The notes under the pieces were generated by a model. The model saw only the letters and a program-made list of their open reading frames with translations, searched no databases and had not been told where the DNA came from. From NCBI GenBank assembly GCA_023252115.1, contig JAHEXM010000138.1, forward strand, positions 1-5,735: DNA of 5,735 nucleotides, written 5' to 3'. Positions within the stretch are counted from its first letter, which is position 1; each line of letters starts with the position of its first letter. The DNA comes from Micrococcales bacterium (GTDB lineage Bacteria; Actinomycetota; Actinomycetes; S36-B12; UBA10799). A program made the translations under genes and the position numbers. This document shows positions 1 to 5,735 of the stretch, piece after piece.

Positions 1-794
1 CCTCGGTGGTCTTCGGACTCTGCCTTCTGCTGAGTATCGGAATTCGGACGCTCGCGGGGCAGGTTGAGGACGACGGATCGTCCCTGCAGAACACCCTGGG
101 ACTCATCGGCACCCTGGTCAGCGGCGTGTTCTTGTTGCTCATTGGGTTGATCAACCTGGTTGTCCTTCGTCAGATCGTCGCGGTCTTCAGAAAGATGAAG
201 AACGGTGATTACAACGAAGCCGAACTCGAGAACCAGCTGAATAAGCGCGGTTTCATGAACCGCTTTCTTGGCAAGGCGACCAAAGCAGTAACGAAGCCTT
301 GGCAGATGTATCCAATTGGGATTCTGTTCGGGCTTGGGTTTGATACGGCAACCGAAATCTCGCTGCTGGTGCTGGCTGGCGGGGCTGCGGCATTCGCGCT
401 GCCCTGGTACGCAATTTTGTGCCTGCCGATTCTTTTCGCCGCTGGCATGTCGTTGCTCGACACCATTGACGGATGCTTCATGAACTTCGCTTACGGCTGG
501 GCATTCTCGCAACCGGTGCGCAAGGTCTACTACAACATCACCGTGACGGCATTGTCCGTTCTAGTTGCTTTGGTCATTGGATCAATCGAAATCATTGGGC
601 TGGTGGCCGACAAGCTCCAAATCACCTCGGGTCCAGTGGCATGGATCGGATCCATCGATCTGAACTGGATTGGTTACGCCATCGTTGTCCTCTTCGTTGT
701 TACCTGGGTAGTAGCGCTGGTCGGCTACCGAGTCGGGCGAGTTGAAGAACGCTGGAATGCGCACCTTCGCGACGATGCCGGTGGAATCGGATAG
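1..794 (+). CDS. NiCoT-family nickel/cobalt permease, 3' part (5' end outside window)
   Basis: This is a membrane permease for Ni2+ and/or Co2+ uptake; the first complete in-frame codon is at base 3. The reading frame is open to the window edge, so the GTG at 6 is not the real start. Visible are 263 residues of a family that is usually about 350 long. Counting from the codon at 6, the family signature LGFDTATE lies at residues 110-117, and a second conserved stretch, AAGMSLLDTIDG, at 145-156. A charged loop (about 62-100) separates one block of hydrophobic segments from the later ones, as in HoxN/NixA-type proteins. The HX4DH metal-binding motif expected in the second membrane segment would be upstream and cannot be checked. 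The last 20 bases overlap the chosen start of the next gene. The family call is firm; nickel versus cobalt preference cannot be read from this part. Confidence 0.93.
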   Translation, partial: SVVFGLCLLLSIGIRTLAGQVEDDGSSLQNTLGLIGTLVSGVFLLLIGLINLVVLRQIVAVFRKMKNGDYNEAELENQLNKRGFMNRFLGKATKAVTKPWQMYPIGILFGLGFDTATEISLLVLAGGAAAFALPWYAILCLPILFAAGMSLLDTIDGCFMNFAYGWAFSQPVRKVYYNITVTALSVLVALVIGSIEIIGLVADKLQITSGPVAWIGSIDLNWIGYAIVVLFVVTWVVALVGYRVGRVEERWNAHLRDDAGGIG

Positions 795-1206
795 CCTCAC
801 TTCCGTGCAGAGCCAAAGCGTGCGACGCAGTTCGGTAGTTGCGATTGGCACGCTGTTGGTGTTGAGCTCACTGAGCGCATGCGGCCAAACACCAAGCGCT
901 CGAATTATTGACCAGTGCATCATCGGCCCCAACAATTCGTGCGTTCAAGCGAATCTCGCCAACGCCGATCTCTCGGGGCGCACAGTCAAGGGCACCGACT
1001 TCACTCTCGCTAATCTTCGTAACGCGAATCTGCAGAAAGCCGACTTTGCTGGAGCAGACCTTTTCCAAACGGACATGACCGGTGCCAAAGTTGCTGGAGC
1101 AAACTTCGCAGCCGCAAACATGATTGGAACAATTTGCCCGAGCGGCAAGATGGCCAGTGGGTCACCCGCGCTGTGTCCCGATCTACCGGTAAAAGCAGCA
1201 AGCTAA
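775..1206 (+). CDS. Pentapeptide-repeat lipoprotein
   Basis: This is a small exported protein, probably lipid-anchored on the outer face of the membrane; its function is unknown. From the ATG at 775 (143 aa) it has an arginine pair (17-18), a hydrophobic core and the lipobox LSAC with the lipidated Cys at 36. Residues 59-118 form twelve consecutive pentapeptides of the A(D/N)LXX type, predicting a short right-handed quadrilateral beta-helix. Four further cysteines (48, 56, 121, 134) flank the helix on both sides and could form disulfides; the tail (CPSG ... LC) resembles other secreted pentapeptide proteins. The start is uncertain: in-frame options are TTG 742, ATG 757, GTG 781, GTG 805 and GTG 820, none with a strong ribosome site. 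GTG 805 or 820 would give a more typical signal-peptide length. Overlap with the metal permease suggests co-transcription. Cytoplasmic pentapeptide proteins such as MfpA/Qnr are excluded as models by the signal peptide. Confidence 0.85.
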   Translation: MPVESDSLTSVQSQSVRRSSVVAIGTLLVLSSLSACGQTPSARIIDQCIIGPNNSCVQANLANADLSGRTVKGTDFTLANLRNANLQKADFAGADLFQTDMTGAKVAGANFAAANMIGTICPSGKMASGSPALCPDLPVKAAS

Positions 1207-1231
1207 CTAGCGACTGCGGTGAACCTAGTTA
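1204..1231. repeat. Short palindrome spanning both convergent stop codons
   Basis: TAACTAG (1204-1210) and CTAGTTA (1225-1231) are perfect 7-bp inverted copies separated by 14 bases. The outer three bases of each arm are the TAA stop codons of the lipoprotein (plus) and the permease (minus). The stem is AT-rich and lacks a T-tract, so a terminator function is doubtful. It is the only structure I see in the 22-bp convergent gap. Confidence 0.4.
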
Positions 1232-2917
1232 CATTTCGATCTCGGGTTTCAAATCACTGATGCTCACCCGTCGACGCACAAACACCCATGTTGTAGTCAG
1301 CGCCAATGCGATCGCGCCGATGAACAACAGAATCAACGCCGAACGAGCCACTGGTGCAAGCGCGCCATTAACGAGCAAATGGCGCACCCCCGATACCGCA
1401 TATGTCATCGGCAAGTAGGGGCTGATCGTTTGAAAGAAAGCGGGAGACATTTGTATCGGATAAGTACCGCCGCACGAACACAACTGCAGCATCAACAGAA
1501 CTAAACAGACGAGGCGTCCGGCCGGTCCCAGCACTGCACCGAACAGTTGAATGATTGCCGTGTAGCAGCCCGCAACGATTAACAGGAACCCAAACAACAA
1601 TGCATAGTCCTGGGGATGAGGTGAGATCCCAAGCCCCAGGTGAATGACCGATAGCAGCACGACCACCTGGGCGGCAGTGATGAGTAGTACCGGAAGGTAA
1701 CCGGTAAGTGCGACTGACAATGCACTGATCCGGGGCGCGAGCAGTACGCGGGCGGGCAGCGGCTTGAGCAATGTGTACACCACCAAAAGCGCCACCCACA
1801 GCGACATTCCCATGAAGTACGGGGCGAAACCAGCACCGTACGTGCCGGTGTTGTTGAGCTGAATCTGCCGGACGGCTACAGGGGAACTGGCGTGGTTAGC
1901 GATGTTGGTGGCCTGTTCGTTATTCCAGGTGGGTAACTGACCAACACCTTGTTGCAATCCTTGTGCGAGCTGGTTTGCGCCGCTATTGAGCGTGACCGCG
2001 CCGCTGGCTAGTGCCTTCGCGCCAGCTGCCACCTCGCGCGCGCCGGCTCCCAATTCGTCTATTTGTTCGCTTGCTGTGATGACGTCGCCTGTCACATCAC
2101 TAACGACACTGTTGACTTTGATCGAACCCTCGAGAAGTAGTTTGGCCAGTTCGCTATCGGGGAATTGTTTTACCAGGGCTCGCATTTTCGTGACGACGTC
2201 TGCCGAAATCGATCGCGCCTTCTTGGCGTCCGAGCGTGCAACATCGGCGGCATTTGCGAGCTTGGTATTTCCTGCCGCGACTTGGCTTGCGCCCGACGCT
2301 AGTTGCTTGCTGCCGGACTTAAGTTCCGATGTTCCGCCAGCGAGTTGATGCGCCCCGTTCGATGCTTGTTTGAGGTTTTGCCGAATCTGGATGATGCCGT
2401 CCAGAGTCGTCGCAACAAACTGCTGACCAACTGTTTGGTTGAGTGTCGCGGTGATTTGGGTCGCAAATTCACCGCCTACCAGTGACGTCAAGTAGCTATT
2501 CGCATCGTTGGTTTGCAGGGTGAGGACGCCGATGCTCGGGCTTGTTCCACCGAGTGAAGCGATCGAGGAGCTGAAGTTCTGCGGAATGGTGATGACGTAG
2601 TAGTAGTCGCCGTTTTCAAGGCCGGCGCGTGCTGAAGCCGCATCTGTCTGAGTCCAGCTCAGCGACTGACTCTGCTTGAGGTTCGTAGTCAGTTGCTGGC
2701 CCGCATTAACAGTCTGGCCATTCGCCGTCGCCGGTTGGTCTTGATTCACTATGGCGGCCGGAACGTTGGACAGGTTGTTGTAAGGGTTCCAAAATGCGAT
2801 CAGGTACACCGTGCCGTACAGCAGCGGTAGCAGGATCAACGCCACGATTGCTGCACGTGCCAAATCGCCCCGCCGGTATTTGCGGAGCTCGAGCGCCGAG
2901 AGCATGAACGTACGCAT
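1229..2917 (-). CDS. YhgE/Pip-type ABC-2 family membrane protein
   Basis: This is an integral membrane protein of the YhgE/Pip group (562 aa), placed in the ABC-2 exporter superfamily; the substrate is unknown. The layout is typical: one membrane segment near 22-42, a large extracytoplasmic region (about 43-365), then about five C-terminal membrane segments (roughly 366-385, 398-425, 438-462, 466-482, 523-547). The extracytoplasmic part contains two runs with a seven-residue GxxxLxxG rhythm (about 187-220 and 287-320), predicting a long helical hairpin. The segment GGTYPIQMSP (483-492), followed by ISPYLPMTYAVSGVR, is a hallmark of the family. Relatives include the phage infection protein Pip of Lactococcus and the membrane subunits of some type VII-associated loci. 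The ATG start overlaps the stop of the upstream ATPase gene as TGATG, so translation is probably coupled. Its partner is most likely that ATPase-like protein. Confidence 0.9.
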   Translation of the reverse strand: MRTFMLSALELRKYRRGDLARAAIVALILLPLLYGTVYLIAFWNPYNNLSNVPAAIVNQDQPATANGQTVNAGQQLTTNLKQSQSLSWTQTDAASARAGLENGDYYYVITIPQNFSSSIASLGGTSPSIGVLTLQTNDANSYLTSLVGGEFATQITATLNQTVGQQFVATTLDGIIQIRQNLKQASNGAHQLAGGTSELKSGSKQLASGASQVAAGNTKLANAADVARSDAKKARSISADVVTKMRALVKQFPDSELAKLLLEGSIKVNSVVSDVTGDVITASEQIDELGAGAREVAAGAKALASGAVTLNSGANQLAQGLQQGVGQLPTWNNEQATNIANHASSPVAVRQIQLNNTGTYGAGFAPYFMGMSLWVALLVVYTLLKPLPARVLLAPRISALSVALTGYLPVLLITAAQVVVLLSVIHLGLGISPHPQDYALLFGFLLIVAGCYTAIIQLFGAVLGPAGRLVCLVLLMLQLCSCGGTYPIQMSPAFFQTISPYLPMTYAVSGVRHLLVNGALAPVARSALILLFIGAIALALTTTWVFVRRRVSISDLKPEIEM

Positions 2918-3636
2918 CAGACTGCTGCCTGCTCGTCAGTTGCGTCTGGCGAAACAGGTTGATCGACCGGATCAAGGCTGATGATGTGGTCGGCAAAACC
3001 TGTTGCTGGTTCTGGTTCCAGGGTTGTTGCCACCACGGTAGTTGCCGCGTTGCGCGCGCAATCGAACACCAGTTGCCATATCTCCGTTTGAAAGCGGATC
3101 GGGATACCAGTGCACACGTCGTCAATAACAACAAGACCGACAGTGTCAGCGAACGCGCACGAGATATCGAGTCGGCGTCGTTCGATCGCTGACAGTTCAC
3201 GTACCAAGGTTCGCTCGCGTCCGGTTAAACCAGCGGTTTCAATAATTGTCGCTGCGTCTACTCGAGCCGTGTGTCCGGCGAGCCACAGAGTGCGTTTTGC
3301 TTCTTCCCGAACTTTGAGTGCTTCTTCGAGTCCAGCAAAGTCACCCGTCGGCGCAATTGCCGAATTGCGCCGGAGCCATCGTCGGTCGCCGGGAATCGAT
3401 TTGCCGCCGACGACCAGAGTCCCGCTGGAGAATTTCATCCGACCGGAAAGAATCAGGGACAGTGACGTTCGTCCAGTTCCGGCTGCTCCGGCTAGGCACA
3501 CCAGTTGACCGGGTTCGCAAGAAAACGACACGTTGGAAAAGACGGGACCTTCTTTGGTACGCAGACTCAAATCTGTGGCTTCGACCGAGAAGCCTGGGCG
3601 GTCTTGCGGCCCATCTATTCCGAGCTCGGCCAGCAT
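2917..3636 (-). CDS. Divergent ABC-transporter ATP-binding subunit
   Basis: This is an ABC nucleotide-binding domain of 239 aa, cytoplasmic, presumably serving the YhgE/Pip permease translated immediately after it (TGATG overlap). The fold order is intact: Walker A GAAGTGRTS (50-58), Q-loop region (about 95-110), signature region ELSAIERRRLDIS (147-159), Walker B LVVIDD (168-173) and a switch region VVATTLEPE (201-209). Key residues are non-consensus. The Walker A lysine is Arg56. LSGGQ reads LSAIE. The catalytic glutamate position is Asp173, and the H-loop histidine position is Leu206. The Q-loop glutamine seems to be Thr97. The frame is uninterrupted, so this is not an obvious decayed gene. 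Either it binds nucleotide without normal hydrolysis, or it belongs to a diverged subfamily. Its ATG sits six bases after a TAGGGT box, suggesting a leaderless transcript; no good ribosome site is visible. Confidence 0.88.
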   Translation of the reverse strand: MLAELGIDGPQDRPGFSVEATDLSLRTKEGPVFSNVSFSCEPGQLVCLAGAAGTGRTSLSLILSGRMKFSSGTLVVGGKSIPGDRRWLRRNSAIAPTGDFAGLEEALKVREEAKRTLWLAGHTARVDAATIIETAGLTGRERTLVRELSAIERRRLDISCAFADTVGLVVIDDVCTGIPIRFQTEIWQLVFDCARNAATTVVATTLEPEPATGFADHIISLDPVDQPVSPDATDEQAAV

Positions 3637-3642
3637 TCCCGC

Positions 3643-3648
3643 ACCCTA
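3643..3648 (-). promoter_or_regulatory. Putative -10 box for leaderless ABC operon transcript
   Basis: On the minus strand the order is TAGGGT, six bases (GCGGGA), then ATG. This puts the hexamer at -12 to -7 if transcription starts on the A of the ATG, the usual spacing for leaderless actinobacterial genes. It fits the TANNNT consensus. No convincing -35 box is visible at 17-18 bases. Function is inferred from motif and spacing only. Confidence 0.5.
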
Positions 3649-3675
3649 CCCACCGAAAGTGTCCGCACTGATCAC

Positions 3676-3900
3676 CTAGGCCATCCCGCGCAGTTTCTTT
3701 GCTGAGGAGTGTTTCTTGGTTTAGGGGTGCCGACTAAGCGTCTTTATGCCCACCCGCGCAGGCTCTTTGCTGAGGAATGCTGTGGCAGGAGGGGGCTACC
3801 GACTAAACGTATCTAGGCCATCCCGCGCAGTTTCTTTGCTGAGGAATGTTTCATGGTTCAGGGGGTGCCGACTAAGCGTGAGATGTTTTGCCAGCGCAGG
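3676..3900. repeat. Tandem intergenic repeat: three ~68-bp units plus a partial fourth
   Basis: Units lie at 3676-3741, 3744-3810 and 3813-3879, giving periods of 68 and 69 bases. Units 1 and 3 differ by three substitutions and one single-base indel; unit 2 is more diverged in its middle. All three share CCCGCGCAG, CTTTGCTGAGGA and CCGACTAA(G/A)CGT. A fourth unit begins near 3886 (TTTTGCCAGCGCAGG) and breaks off at about 3900. In units 1 and 3 the ends are partly complementary (GGCCATCCC near the start, GGGGTGCC near the end), so each could fold. There is no sizeable reading frame of its own. The array fills most of the 293-bp gap between the mannosyltransferase stop and the ATPase start. Size and position recall mycobacterial interspersed repetitive units, but I recognise no named element. 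Confidence 0.85.
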
Positions 3901-3923
3901 AGGCACCCACTGAACCAAGAAAC
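3848..3923 (-). repeat. Long imperfect hairpin downstream of the mannosyltransferase gene
   Basis: Arms 3848-3869 and 3902-3923 are inverted copies, 20 of 22 positions pairing, around a 32-base loop. The left arm is the middle of repeat unit 3, so the right arm is an inverted partial repeat unit. On the minus strand the stem begins seven bases after the mannosyltransferase TAG. It could terminate or stabilise that transcript. No T-tract follows the stem, so a canonical Rho-independent terminator is not supported. Confidence 0.7.
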
Positions 3924-3929
3924 CCCGAA

Positions 3930-5549
3930 CTAGACCCAAGTCGGGAACCACATACGGATGTGCCAGTTCGCGTAGCTCATTTCTTCACCAGTCAGGATCG
4001 GGTAGAAGAACCAGCTGAGCGCAATCGCGGCAAAGACGACGGCGCCCACGAGAATCGCGCCTATTTGCCGCCGGTTACCAGGGGCATCTGCTTTGCCAAG
4101 GATGGTCCCAAGGCTGAGAACCAGCGCCATGATGATGAACGGTTCGAAGACGATCGCGTAGAAGGCAAATACCGTGCGCTCCTGAAAGAACAGCCACGGC
4201 ACCCAGCCAGCTGCGAATGCGCACAGCACCGCACCGGCCCGCCAGTCGCGGCGACCAATCCAACGCCAGAGCTGGTGGAACAGGGCGAGAGTTCCACCCC
4301 ACCAAATAATGGGATTGCCCAGAGCGAGTACCTCCTGCGCACACGAATCGACTCCGCACTTGCCGGGATCTCCGTTGTAGAAGAACGAAGTGGGCCGGGC
4401 CAACACCGTCCAGCCCCAGGGGTTGGCTTGGTATGAGTGAGGCGAGGTGAGGTGAGTGTGAAAGTTCCACGCTTCCAGGTGGTAGTGCCACAGTGATCTC
4501 AGTGGGGCAGGTATGAACGAGAAGCTGGTGCTCTGTCCGTTTGCCCAGTTGCGATCCCAGCCGCCAGTAGTCGCCAGCCAGCCTGTCCAGGTACCCAGGT
4601 AGACCAGTGCGCCCAGGCAGACAATCGAGGCGAAGGCGGGCAGCGCATCGCGAAGCAACATTCCGCGAACGGGCTTGATTACGCCAGCGACCTTGCGCGC
4701 GCCGACGTCCCAGAAGACAGTCAGCAGGCCGAATGCCACGACGTAGTACAGGCCGCTCCATTTGACGCCGCATGCCAGACCGAGGCTGATACCTGCCGCA
4801 ATCCGAAAGGGTCGTATGCCGAAGCCAGGACCAAATGCGCTCCAGCCTTCACGGTGTTTTTCTTCGACAAGATTCGCTAATCGTTTTCGTGTGCGGTCTC
4901 GATCGATCAACAAGCAGCCGAAGGCGACCAGGACAAAGAACATCAATCCGGTATCCAGCAGAGCGGTTCGGCTCATCACGATGTTGAGTCCGTCGATCGC
5001 CATAAACAACCCGGCGAGCGTTCCCATCAAATTAGAGCGAGTCAGTCGTCGCACAATTCGGGCGGCAATCAGAACACTCAGAATGCCGAGCACGCACATG
5101 CCGACGCGCCAGCCAGTTGGTGTGACGCCGAAGAAGTTCTCTCCGGTCGCGATGATCCATTTCCCGAGTGGGGGGTGAACTACGAATGATGCATCGTTCT
5201 TGAAGACATCAGTCAGCGACGACGGGTCGCCGTTGCTGGACAGGATTTTTTGATCGGCGCCGTCAACAGCTTGTCGCTCGTAGCCGAACAGGAGAAGGCT
5301 CAGCCCGTCTTTTATGTAATAGGTCTCGTCGAAAACGACAGAACCAGGTCGGCCCAGATTCGGTAGCCGCAGTGCAGCAGCGAACAGCATCATCAAGATC
5401 GGGCCGAGCCAGCCGAACCAACGACCCGTTGGCATCGGCGGGACCAGGCGCTCGCGCAGCGATACAGGAAGGTTTGTCACCGGCTCTACTTCATGCGCCA
5501 CGTCATCGACGAACGCAAGATCCGCTGATGCGGCCGAGGGCACGGTCAT
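3930..5549 (-). CDS. pmt: Protein O-mannosyltransferase (GT39 family)
   Basis: This is a polytopic membrane enzyme that moves mannose from a polyprenyl-phosphate carrier onto Ser/Thr of secreted proteins at the outer face of the membrane. The chosen product is 539 aa, in the range of actinobacterial Pmt proteins (about 500-540). A cytoplasmic N-terminus precedes the first membrane segment (about 46-63). The first outer loop carries the essential acidic pair, FDETYY with D74 and E75, then HPPLGK (125-130). Later come SRTALLDTGLMF (about 193-204), GVKWSGLYYV, the outer-loop FHTHLTSPHSY (His364, 366, 371) and two loop cysteines (398, 403). The end IRMWFPTW is typical. The frame could extend to a TTG at 5618, but that leaves only nine bases to rsmI. 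ATG 5549 lies six bases after TACGAT, so I prefer it. Divergence from rsmI matches Rv1002c/Rv1003 in M. tuberculosis. Confidence 0.95.
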   Translation of the reverse strand: MTVPSAASADLAFVDDVAHEVEPVTNLPVSLRERLVPPMPTGRWFGWLGPILMMLFAAALRLPNLGRPGSVVFDETYYIKDGLSLLLFGYERQAVDGADQKILSSNGDPSSLTDVFKNDASFVVHPPLGKWIIATGENFFGVTPTGWRVGMCVLGILSVLIAARIVRRLTRSNLMGTLAGLFMAIDGLNIVMSRTALLDTGLMFFVLVAFGCLLIDRDRTRKRLANLVEEKHREGWSAFGPGFGIRPFRIAAGISLGLACGVKWSGLYYVVAFGLLTVFWDVGARKVAGVIKPVRGMLLRDALPAFASIVCLGALVYLGTWTGWLATTGGWDRNWANGQSTSFSFIPAPLRSLWHYHLEAWNFHTHLTSPHSYQANPWGWTVLARPTSFFYNGDPGKCGVDSCAQEVLALGNPIIWWGGTLALFHQLWRWIGRRDWRAGAVLCAFAAGWVPWLFFQERTVFAFYAIVFEPFIIMALVLSLGTILGKADAPGNRRQIGAILVGAVVFAAIALSWFFYPILTGEEMSYANWHIRMWFPTWV

Positions 5550-5555
5550 CGCGCC

Positions 5556-5561
5556 ATCGTA
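5556..5561 (-). promoter_or_regulatory. Putative -10 box for leaderless pmt transcript
   Basis: The minus strand reads TACGAT, six bases (GGCGCG), then ATG at 5549. This is a full TANNNT match at -12 to -7 relative to the ATG, and it decides the start against the upstream TTG. A small palindrome, CCCG-CAT-CGGG (minus strand, at about 5568-5578), lies just upstream; no clear -35 box is seen. Confidence 0.55.
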
Positions 5562-5615
5562 GAGATCCCGATGCGGGTATTTGCCGCCTCGGGTGATGTT
5601 GAGCAGATCGAATGC

Positions 5616-5621
5616 CAAGAT
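5616..5621 (+). promoter_or_regulatory. Possible weak -10 box for rsmI
   Basis: CAAGAT stands six bases before the GTG at 5628. It lacks the first T of TANNNT but keeps the A at position 2 and T at position 6, the two most important bases, at the exact leaderless spacing. There is no evident -35 box and no good ribosome site, so leaderless initiation is plausible but weakly supported. Confidence 0.3.
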
Positions 5622-5627
5622 GCACAG

Positions 5628-5735
5628 GTGACTGGGGTCCTTGTGCTTGCAGCGACGCCGTTGGGTGACCCCACTGATGCTTCGGAGAGGCTTCGGGAAT
5701 TGATCGCAAAAGCTGACGTCATTGCCGCCGAGGAC
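5628..5735 (+). CDS. rsmI: 16S rRNA (cytidine-2'-O)-methyltransferase, 5' part (runs off window)
   Basis: RsmI uses S-adenosylmethionine to methylate the 2'-hydroxyl of C1402 in the decoding centre of 16S rRNA. Only the first 36 codons are present and the frame is open to the edge. They read VTGVLVLAATPLGDPTDAS (GTG start), then LRELIAKADVIAAED. This matches the family N-terminus: a beta strand, the glycine-containing ATPLGD turn, and ADVIAAED, which is normally followed by the TR of AAEDTR. The product would be about 280 aa if complete. The frame has no stop immediately upstream, but GTG 5628 aligns with the usual family start. It is divergent from the mannosyltransferase, with 78 bases between the two chosen starts. 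Confidence 0.9.
   Translation, partial: MTGVLVLAATPLGDPTDASERLRELIAKADVIAAED

Noticed and set aside
1986..2348. Plus-strand open frame of 120 codons
   Set aside because: It is antisense to the repetitive Ala/Gly/Ser-rich coil of the YhgE/Pip protein; such low-complexity coding readily gives long opposite-strand frames.
3676..3900. CRISPR array
   Set aside because: The units are about 68 bp with only two or three bases between them and are themselves diverged. There are no unique spacers between short identical repeats and no cas genes.
3848..3923. Canonical Rho-independent terminator
   Set aside because: The stem is long and the loop is 32 bases, but no run of T follows on the minus strand, so the usual form is not met.
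3676..3923. Insertion sequence or MITE
   Set aside because: There is one inverted partial copy, but no transposase, no clear terminal inverted repeats bounding the array and no evident target-site duplication.
3888..4436. Plus-strand open frame of 182 codons over the 3' end of pmt and the repeat array
   Set aside because: It is antisense to the conserved C-terminal part of the mannosyltransferase, its product is Pro/Glu/Arg-rich without a recognisable domain, and it has no start signals. It is a shadow frame.
5550..5618. N-terminal extension of pmt to the TTG at 5618
   Set aside because: It would leave nine bases to the divergent rsmI start, places no ribosome site before the TTG, and ignores the TACGAT box spaced exactly for the ATG at 5549. 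The extra 23 residues resemble no part of the family.

Overview
The window looks like chromosomal DNA from an actinobacterium of moderate GC content. The evidence is a GT39 protein mannosyltransferase gene divergent from rsmI (the arrangement known in Mycobacterium tuberculosis), starts preceded by TANNNT-type -10 boxes at leaderless distance, and a YhgE/Pip-type ABC-2 permease. I cannot name the species.

Layout, left to right. (1) Bases 1-794, plus strand: the 3' part of a NiCoT-family nickel/cobalt permease whose 5' end lies outside the window. (2) About 775-1206, plus strand, overlapping it: a small lipoprotein with twelve pentapeptide repeats. (3) After a 22-bp convergent gap, a minus-strand pair: a YhgE/Pip-type membrane protein (1229-2917) preceded by an ABC-ATPase-like protein (2917-3636). 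Their stop and start overlap as TGATG, so they are almost certainly one operon. The ATPase departs from consensus at Walker A, signature, Walker B and H-loop. (4) A 293-bp intergenic stretch (3637-3929) holding three tandem repeat units of about 68 bp, the start of a fourth, and an inverted partial unit that forms a long hairpin just after the mannosyltransferase stop. (5) A minus-strand protein O-mannosyltransferase (3930-5549). (6) The first 36 codons of rsmI on the plus strand (5628 to the window edge), divergent from the mannosyltransferase.

Functionally, most of the window concerns the cell envelope: metal uptake, a surface lipoprotein, a putative envelope exporter or envelope-spanning factor, and O-mannosylation of secreted proteins. 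rsmI is a ribosome-modification gene that happens to be the neighbour. The least ordinary elements are the divergent ATPase paired with YhgE/Pip, and the repeat array with its inverted partial copy. A TACGAT box also makes an internal ATG the better start for the mannosyltransferase. I found no clear mobile element, CRISPR array, tRNA or rRNA.
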